Positions 6,804 through 11,049 of a stretch of 11,049 nt of DNA are shown here, one piece after another. Position 1 is the first letter of the stretch. Every line of letters begins with the position of its first letter. This stretch comes from an uncultured Sulfitobacter sp. (GTDB lineage: Bacteria; Pseudomonadota; Alphaproteobacteria; Rhodobacterales; Rhodobacteraceae), in the NCBI GenBank assembly GCA_937923365.1, contig CALAIJ010000241.1, forward strand, positions 1-11,049, in the 5' to 3' direction. A program made the translations under genes and the position numbers. The notes beneath the pieces were generated by a model. The model did no database searches. It saw nothing but the letters and a program-made list of their open reading frames with translations, and had not been told where the DNA came from.

Positions 6804-6832
6804 TTGACAATCACACGCGAGCGGCGTACTCA
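6804..6832 (+). promoter_or_regulatory. Candidate promoter for bamA
   Basis: A perfect -35 consensus TTGACA (6804-6809) is followed after 17 bp by TACTCA (6827-6832), a poor -10 match. Transcription would start near 6839, leaving a leader of about 30 nt before bamA. The exact -35 and the position after a hairpin support the call; the weak -10 limits it. Confidence 0.45.
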
Positions 6833-6844
6833 GTAGGCCAATAG

Positions 6845-6871
6845 ATGTCGCAAGATGGGTTTGAACCATGA
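6845..6871 (+). other. Possible 8-codon upstream ORF overlapping the bamA start
   Basis: ATG at 6845 opens a frame of eight codons (MSQDGFEP) whose TGA overlaps the bamA ATG as ATGA (6868-6871). An AGG lies 7 nt upstream. The overlap geometry is that of translational coupling, and bamA itself has only a weak Shine-Dalgarno sequence (AAGATGGG, 6852-6859). It may be chance, since eight-codon frames are common. Confidence 0.25.
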
Positions 6872-9234
6872 GACTTTGGGGTGAGAGCGCTGCGCTCTCG
6901 ACACAGGCGAACAGAAAATCACTTTCCAAGCTGCTTAGAGGGGCCTCATTTTGTGCCCTGATTTCAACTGCTTGGATGGCTCCTGCGGGCCAGGTTTTTG
7001 CACAGCAGTACAATTTCAACCGGATTGTTATTCAGGGCAACGAGCGGATTGGCGACAGCGCCATCTTGTCGAGTGCCGGAATCAGGCGTGGCGGGGCCCT
7101 GTCGGGTGGCCAGTTGAACGACGCCTATCAGAACCTGCAGAACTCGGGTTTGTTCGAAAAGGTATCCATTGAGCCGCGCGGTGGCACGCTGGTGATCAAA
7201 GTCACCGAACTGCCCACGCTCAACCGTGTGCGCTTTGAAGGTAACAAGCGGATCAAGGATGCTGTGCTGACGCAGCTTGTCAAATCCTCCGAGCGTCGCG
7301 TGTTCAATCCCGCGCAGGCTGAAGCCGATGCAGCACTCATTTCCGAGGCCTATGCCAACGAAGGCCGGATCGCCGCGCGCGTCAACCCGCGCATCATCCG
7401 CCGCAGCCAGAACCGTGTCGATCTGGTGTTTGAAATCTTCGAAGGCGACAACGTCGAGATCGAGCGTCTGAGCTTTGCCGGCAACCGCGTCTATTCCGAC
7501 CGTCGCTTGCGCCGTATTCTGGGCACCAAACAGGCGGGCCTTTTCCGCCGTCTGGTCAAGCGCGACACCTTTGTCGAAGACCGGATCACGGTAGACCAGC
7601 AGTTGTTGCAGGATTTCTACTATTCTCGCGGATACGTCGATTTCCGCACGCAGGCCGTGAATGCCGAACTGACCGAGAACCGCGATGGTTATTTTGTTCA
7701 GTACAACATCACCGAAGGTCAGCAGTTCAAGTTTGGTGCCATCACGGTTGTCTCTGAAATGGACGGCGTGGATGCGGCAACCTACCAGCGGATTGTGAAA
7801 ACGCGCCCCGGTGGCGTGTATTCCCCCGTTCTGGTCGAGCGTGACATTTCACGTCTTGAGCGGCAGGGCATTCGCGACGGTGTCGACTTTATGCGGGTGG
7901 AGCCCGTCATCACCCGCAATGAGCGGGATCTGACGTTGGACATCACCTACCGCATCTCGCGCGGTGAGCGTATTTTTGTCGAGCGGATCGACATCGAGGG
8001 CAACACCTCGACGTTGGACCGTGTGATCCGTCGCCAGTTCGACAGTGTCGAGGGTGACCCGTTCAATCCACGTGAAATCCGCGAATCTGCCGAGCGTATT
8101 CGTGCGCTCGACTATTTCGGCAAGGCTGATGTGAACGCCCGCGAAGGCTCCTCGCCCGAGCAGGTGGTCGTTGACGTGGACGTGGAAGAAAAGCCAACCG
8201 GTGCGTTGAACTTTGGTGGCTCGTTCTCCAACAATGACGGTATCGGGGTCGCGATCAGCTTTAACGAGGAAAACTTCCTTGGCCGTGGTCAAAAGCTGTC
8301 GCTCAATGTCTCCACCGCGTCAGAGGCCACACGGTACGGCGTGAACTTTATCGAGCCTGCCTTGCTGGGCCGCGATTTGGCCCTTGGATTGCAGCTTGAC
8401 TACGCAGAGACGAATTCGACCTTCAACGAGTTCGACACCGAACGTCTGCTCTTCCGCCCCAGCCTGACTTTCCCCGTCAGCGAAAACGGCCGTTTGCAGG
8501 TGCGCTACACCGCACTGGCCGATGAAATGGTGGGCCGCGATACGATCACCTATGGGTCTTCCGTTGCCACCGATGTTGCGGCGGGTCGCCAGTTTTCGTC
8601 CGCTATCGGGTACCAATACACCTATGATACGCGCATCAGCGGGCTGGATCCGACACAGGGCGTATTGTTCCAGTTCAGTCAGGACTTTGCTGGTCTTGGG
8701 GGCGATTCCAAGTACGTCAAAAGCGTCGCCAAGCTGATTGGTGAAAAGAAAATTCTGAACGAAGAAGTCACGCTGCGTGCCACGCTTGAAGGTGGTGCCC
8801 TTGCCTGGAGCGAAGGCTCCAACAGGGTCATCGACCGTTTCCTGCTGGCGCCAAGCACGATGCGCGGCTTTGAGCCAGGTGGTATTGGTCCGCGTGAGGT
8901 CAATGCTGGCACCGGCGTCAACGACGCGCTGGGGGGCAACATCTATCTTACCGCGCGCTTCGAGGCGGAATTCCCCTTGGGGCTGCCCGAAGAATACGGT
9001 CTTTCCGGCGGCGTTTTCTATGATGTTGGTAATCTTTGGGATCTCAGCGATACGCCGTACCAGAATGGCGTAGATGTCGTGGGCGAGGGTGGCTCGTTCC
9101 GTCATGTTCTTGGGGTGACGGTATTCTGGGACACGCCCGTCGGGCCGATCCAGTTCAACTTCTCCAAGGCGCTCAAAAGCGAGACCTTTGACAAGGAACA
9201 GAACTTTGAGGTCACGCTGCGTACCATTTTCTAA
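6868..9234 (+). CDS. bamA: Outer membrane protein assembly factor BamA (Omp85 family)
   Basis: BamA is the central, essential component of the BAM complex that folds and inserts beta-barrel proteins into the outer membrane. The 788-residue product has a signal peptide (basic region to about 24, hydrophobic core about 25-40, likely cleavage after VFA, residue 45). Five POTRA domains follow at roughly 48-115, 116-193, 194-285, 286-366 and 367-442, several with the GN-type turn (IVIQGNERI, VRFEGNKRI, LSFAGNRVY, IDIEGNTST). The 16-strand barrel spans about 443-788. It contains MRGF (665-668), the loop-6 (V/M)RG(F/Y) motif, and ends in aromatic Phe788 as C-terminal OMP signals do. The ATG at 6868 is the first start after an in-frame TGA at 6862. 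skp follows after 1 nt. Confidence 0.97.
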   Translation: MRLWGESAALSTQANRKSLSKLLRGASFCALISTAWMAPAGQVFAQQYNFNRIVIQGNERIGDSAILSSAGIRRGGALSGGQLNDAYQNLQNSGLFEKVSIEPRGGTLVIKVTELPTLNRVRFEGNKRIKDAVLTQLVKSSERRVFNPAQAEADAALISEAYANEGRIAARVNPRIIRRSQNRVDLVFEIFEGDNVEIERLSFAGNRVYSDRRLRRILGTKQAGLFRRLVKRDTFVEDRITVDQQLLQDFYYSRGYVDFRTQAVNAELTENRDGYFVQYNITEGQQFKFGAITVVSEMDGVDAATYQRIVKTRPGGVYSPVLVERDISRLERQGIRDGVDFMRVEPVITRNERDLTLDITYRISRGERIFVERIDIEGNTSTLDRVIRRQFDSVEGDPFNPREIRESAERIRALDYFGKADVNAREGSSPEQVVVDVDVEEKPTGALNFGGSFSNNDGIGVAISFNEENFLGRGQKLSLNVSTASEATRYGVNFIEPALLGRDLALGLQLDYAETNSTFNEFDTERLLFRPSLTFPVSENGRLQVRYTALADEMVGRDTITYGSSVATDVAAGRQFSSAIGYQYTYDTRISGLDPTQGVLFQFSQDFAGLGGDSKYVKSVAKLIGEKKILNEEVTLRATLEGGALAWSEGSNRVIDRFLLAPSTMRGFEPGGIGPREVNAGTGVNDALGGNIYLTARFEAEFPLGLPEEYGLSGGVFYDVGNLWDLSDTPYQNGVDVVGEGGSFRHVLGVTVFWDTPVGPIQFNFSKALKSETFDKEQNFEVTLRTIF

Positions 9235-9235
9235 A

Positions 9236-9796
9236 GTGTACAGGCGTATCTTAACCTGCGTTTTGGCGGTGGGCCTTATGGGGCCCGCGCCGGGTTTCAC
9301 CCAAACTTCCACGTCACCCCCGCTAGAGCGGGGCAGTGTCATCAGCCCGGTGCTGACGATCGATTCCGAGCGGCTGTTTCGCGAAAGCGCCTTTGGGCGG
9401 CGTGTCGCAGCAGAGGCAGAAGCCCGCGGCACAGAACTCAGCACAGAGAATCGCCAGATCGAGGCTGATCTTGAGGCCGAAGAACTGGCGCTCACCGAAC
9501 AGCGCGCCACGCTCACACCTGAGGAGTTTCGCGATCTTGCCGATGCCTTCGACGCCAAGGTGCAAGATACCCGCACCGCGCAGACCGCCAAAGGCCGCGC
9601 CATCAACGAAGAGTTGGAGCGCGCACGCGAAGTGTTTCTGGCCGCCGCAGCCCCCGTGCTGGAAAAGTTGATGCGCGACGCAGGGGCCGCCGTTATTCTT
9701 GAGCGCCGCTCCGTCTTTGTCAGTGCCGCCGCAATCGAGATTACCGAGGATGCCATTGCCTTGCTCGACGAAACTTTGGGCAATGGTGGTGACTAG
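9236..9796 (+). CDS. skp: Periplasmic OMP chaperone Skp/OmpH family protein
   Basis: Skp-type chaperones hold unfolded outer membrane proteins in the periplasm for delivery to BamA. The GTG at 9236 gives 186 residues with a plausible signal peptide: MYRR, a hydrophobic core to about residue 16, and likely cleavage near residues 20-24. The mature part shows the family opening PVLTIDSERLF (39-49, family form ILTVDxxRLF). A long, highly charged Glu/Ala/Arg-rich helical stretch (about 55-140) then matches the tentacle coiled coils, and a C-terminal return strand (AAVILERRSVFVSAAAIEIT, 151-170) completes the body domain. The frame is open back to a TTG at 9188 inside bamA, but that start would bury the signal peptide. 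The GTG lies 1 nt after the bamA stop, has no clear Shine-Dalgarno sequence, and is probably read by coupling. Sequence is divergent, as usual for this family. Confidence 0.88.
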   Translation: MYRRILTCVLAVGLMGPAPGFTQTSTSPPLERGSVISPVLTIDSERLFRESAFGRRVAAEAEARGTELSTENRQIEADLEAEELALTEQRATLTPEEFRDLADAFDAKVQDTRTAQTAKGRAINEELERAREVFLAAAAPVLEKLMRDAGAAVILERRSVFVSAAAIEITEDAIALLDETLGNGGD

Positions 9797-9813
9797 ACGC
9801 AAAACTTGCCGTT

Positions 9814-9836
9814 AAGGGCGCGGTTTGTTAGCCCTT
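9814..9836 (+). repeat. Inverted repeat in the skp-fabZ gap
   Basis: AAGGGC (9814-9819) and GCCCTT (9831-9836) form a 6-bp stem around an 11-nt loop. It is followed by CAAAGAAAAGGAC, not a T-run. It may modulate the transcript between skp and fabZ, or be chance. Confidence 0.3.
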
Positions 9837-9843
9837 CAAAGAA

Positions 9844-9848
9844 AAGGA
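9844..9848 (+). promoter_or_regulatory. Shine-Dalgarno site deciding the fabZ start
   Basis: AAGGA lies 8 nt before the ATG at 9857. The frame is open upstream to a TTG at 9806, but the extra 17 residues are unlike FabZ and have no ribosome binding site. Confidence 0.7.
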
Positions 9849-9856
9849 CAATTCTC

Positions 9857-10327
9857 ATGAGCGATGACATTCGCAGCGCCGACATCCAGTTGATCCAACG
9901 CATCTTGCCGCACCGCTATCCGTTCCTGCTGGTCGATAAGGTCGAAGAGATTGCAGGCACGGCCTCTGCTGTGGGGTACAAGAACGTCACCATGAACGAG
10001 CCGCATTTCCAAGGCCACTTTCCCGGCACGCCCATCATGCCCGGTGTCACCATTGTCGAGGCGATGGCGCAGACAGCAGGGGTTATGGTGGGGACAGCCC
10101 TTGATATGGCCGACAAAGAGATGCTCATTTACTTTATGTCCATCGACAAATGTAAGTTCCGCCGCAAAGTTGTGCCCGGTGATGTATTGCGGATGGACCT
10201 CAAGACTTTGCGCGGCAAGCCCGGTGGCAAAATCTGGAAATTTGGCGGTGTCGCCACGGTCGAGGGCGAAATGGCCGCAGAGGCAGAGTTTATGGCCATG
10301 CTTGATCTGCCAGCGGAGCCTTCATGA
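9857..10327 (+). CDS. fabZ: 3-hydroxyacyl-[acyl-carrier-protein] dehydratase FabZ
   Basis: FabZ dehydrates (3R)-hydroxyacyl-ACP to trans-2-enoyl-ACP in type II fatty acid synthesis, in the cytoplasm. It competes with LpxA for hydroxyacyl-ACP, so it helps set the balance of phospholipid and lipid A. The 156-residue product is a single hot-dog fold of normal length. Seen: [14 protein letters not shown] (16-29); the active-site loop [15 protein letters not shown] (50-64) with catalytic His54; and the central helix [12 protein letters not shown] (65-76) with catalytic Glu68. RRKVVPGD (102-109) is the conserved strand region. Start chosen at 9857 by AAGGA. The TGA stop overlaps the lpxA ATG by 4 nt (ATGA). 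Confidence 0.97.
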   Translation: MSDDIRSADIQLIQRILPHRYPFLLVDKVEEIAGTASAVGYKNVTMNEPHFQGHFPGTPIMPGVTIVEAMAQTAGVMVGTALDMADKEMLIYFMSIDKCKFRRKVVPGDVLRMDLKTLRGKPGGKIWKFGGVATVEGEMAAEAEFMAMLDLPAEPS

Positions 10328-11049
10328 GCAATGTCCACCCTTCAGCGGTGATCGAGGACGGGGCGCAGATTGACCCGTCTGCCCGCGTCGGCCCGTTTTG
10401 TGTCATTGGCCCCGATGTGGTTCTGGGGGCGGAGGTGGAGCTCAAGAGCCATGTGGTTGTCACCGGCCAGACCACCGTCGGCACAGGGACGGTCATCTTT
10501 CCCTTTGCGGTCATTGGTGAGATTCCACAGGACCTCAAGTTCAAGGGAGAGGCCAGCCGCCTCGAGATTGGCGCGCGCAACCGCATCCGCGAGCATGTCA
10601 CCATGAATTGCGGCACCGAAGGTGGTGGTGGCGTAACGCGCGTGGGCGACGACGGATTGTTCATGGCCGGATGTCATATTGCCCATGATGCCATCGTTGG
10701 CGACCGTGTGATCGTCGTGAATTCCGCTGCCGTCGCAGGCCATTGCGTGATCGAAGACGACGTTATCATCGGCGGGTTGTCCGGCATCCACCAATGGGTT
10801 CGGGTTGGCCATGGCGCTATCGTCGGCGCCGTGACGATGGTCACAAATGACGTGATCCCCTACGGGCTGGTGCAAGCGCCCCGCGGTGATCTTGATGGGC
10901 TCAACCTTGTGGGGCTCAAACGGCGGGGCGTCGCGCGTTCCGACATTACCGCACTGCGCGCAGCCTTCCAGATGCTGGCCCAGGGCGAGGGCACCTTCCA
11001 TGATCGTGCCCAGCGGTTGGGCGAGGAAACCAGCAGCGACTATGTTCAT
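10324..11049 (+). CDS. lpxA: UDP-N-acetylglucosamine acyltransferase LpxA (partial, C-terminus off the right edge)
   Basis: LpxA moves a 3-hydroxyacyl chain from ACP to the 3-OH of UDP-GlcNAc, the first step of lipid A synthesis, in the cytoplasm. 242 residues are visible with no stop; the family is about 260 long, so roughly 20 residues are missing. Seen: N-terminal hexapeptide repeats of a left-handed beta helix ([25 protein letters not shown] coils), PQDLKFKG (68-75, with Asp70 and Lys72 matching E. coli Asp74 and Lys76), [10 protein letters not shown] (118-127) with catalytic His121, AGH140, IHQW with His156, and GLKRRG (197-202). With an offset of four, these match E. coli His122/125/144/160 and Arg204. 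The hydrocarbon-ruler position (E. coli Gly173) is Ala169 here. The start overlaps the fabZ stop as ATGA, so the two genes are coupled. No lpxD lies upstream in this cluster. Confidence 0.97.
   Translation, partial: MSNVHPSAVIEDGAQIDPSARVGPFCVIGPDVVLGAEVELKSHVVVTGQTTVGTGTVIFPFAVIGEIPQDLKFKGEASRLEIGARNRIREHVTMNCGTEGGGGVTRVGDDGLFMAGCHIAHDAIVGDRVIVVNSAAVAGHCVIEDDVIIGGLSGIHQWVRVGHGAIVGAVTMVTNDVIPYGLVQAPRGDLDGLNLVGLKRRGVARSDITALRAAFQMLAQGEGTFHDRAQRLGEETSSDYVH

Noticed and set aside
6561..7019. 152-codon minus-strand frame covering the small ORF and the bamA start
   Set aside because: It begins inside bamA antisense, has no recognised motif, and competes with the well-supported plus-strand small ORF, hairpin and signal peptide.
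8320..9783. 487-codon minus-strand open frame opposite bamA and skp
   Set aside because: It covers the end of bamA and all of skp antisense. It has a low-complexity Ser/Arg/Ala N-terminus and no family resemblance.
9806..9856. N-terminal extension of fabZ from a TTG at 9806
   Set aside because: The added 17 residues are unlike FabZ and lack a ribosome binding site. ATG 9857 with AAGGA fits the family.
1..11049. Search for mobile elements, CRISPR arrays, tRNA/rRNA genes, toxin-antitoxin or defence systems
   Set aside because: None seen. All large frames are accounted for by conserved core genes, and no long direct repeats or transposase motifs were found by eye.

Overview
This window is a core cell-envelope and translation gene cluster from an alphaproteobacterium, most likely a member of the Rhodobacteraceae (Roseobacter group). 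The evidence is the GC-rich coding sequence (about 60% by eye), the gene order, and protein details such as the alphaproteobacterial arrangement uppS-cdsA-dxr-rseP-bamA-skp-fabZ-lpxA. I see no mobile element, tRNA, rRNA, CRISPR array or accessory defence-type system. The window is ordinary housekeeping DNA with a few interesting non-coding and small-ORF details.

Layout: (1) 1-829, minus strand: miaA (tRNA A37 prenylation), cut by the left window edge. (2) 830-927: a divergent intergenic region with a small dyad. (3) 928-2345: pyrH and frr (UMP kinase, ribosome recycling factor), closed by a strong intrinsic terminator. (4) 2409-6486: uppS, cdsA, dxr and rseP, tightly packed. They cover undecaprenyl diphosphate synthesis, CDP-diacylglycerol synthesis, the MEP isoprenoid pathway and a site-2 protease. 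(5) 6487-6867: a 381-bp gap. It holds a terminator-like hairpin, a 12-bp hairpin that buries the ribosome binding site of a 41-codon small membrane protein gene, that small gene, a second hairpin, a TTGACA promoter candidate and a possible 8-codon leader ORF that overlaps the bamA start. (6) 6868-11049: bamA, skp (ompH), fabZ and lpxA, with lpxA cut by the right edge.

How they work together: dxr feeds the MEP pathway, whose isoprenoid products are used by UppS (the C55 carrier for peptidoglycan and LPS) and by MiaA (DMAPP for tRNA). CdsA feeds phospholipid synthesis. RseP, BamA and Skp form the envelope-stress and outer-membrane-protein assembly part. FabZ and LpxA supply and use hydroxyacyl-ACP for lipid A. 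PyrH and Frr link the cluster to nucleotide supply and translation. Spacing of 1 nt (dxr/rseP, bamA/skp) and a 4-nt ATGA overlap (fabZ/lpxA) indicate translational coupling.

The part most worth following up is the rseP-bamA gap, with its unrecognised 41-residue membrane protein and the hairpin over that gene's Shine-Dalgarno sequence.
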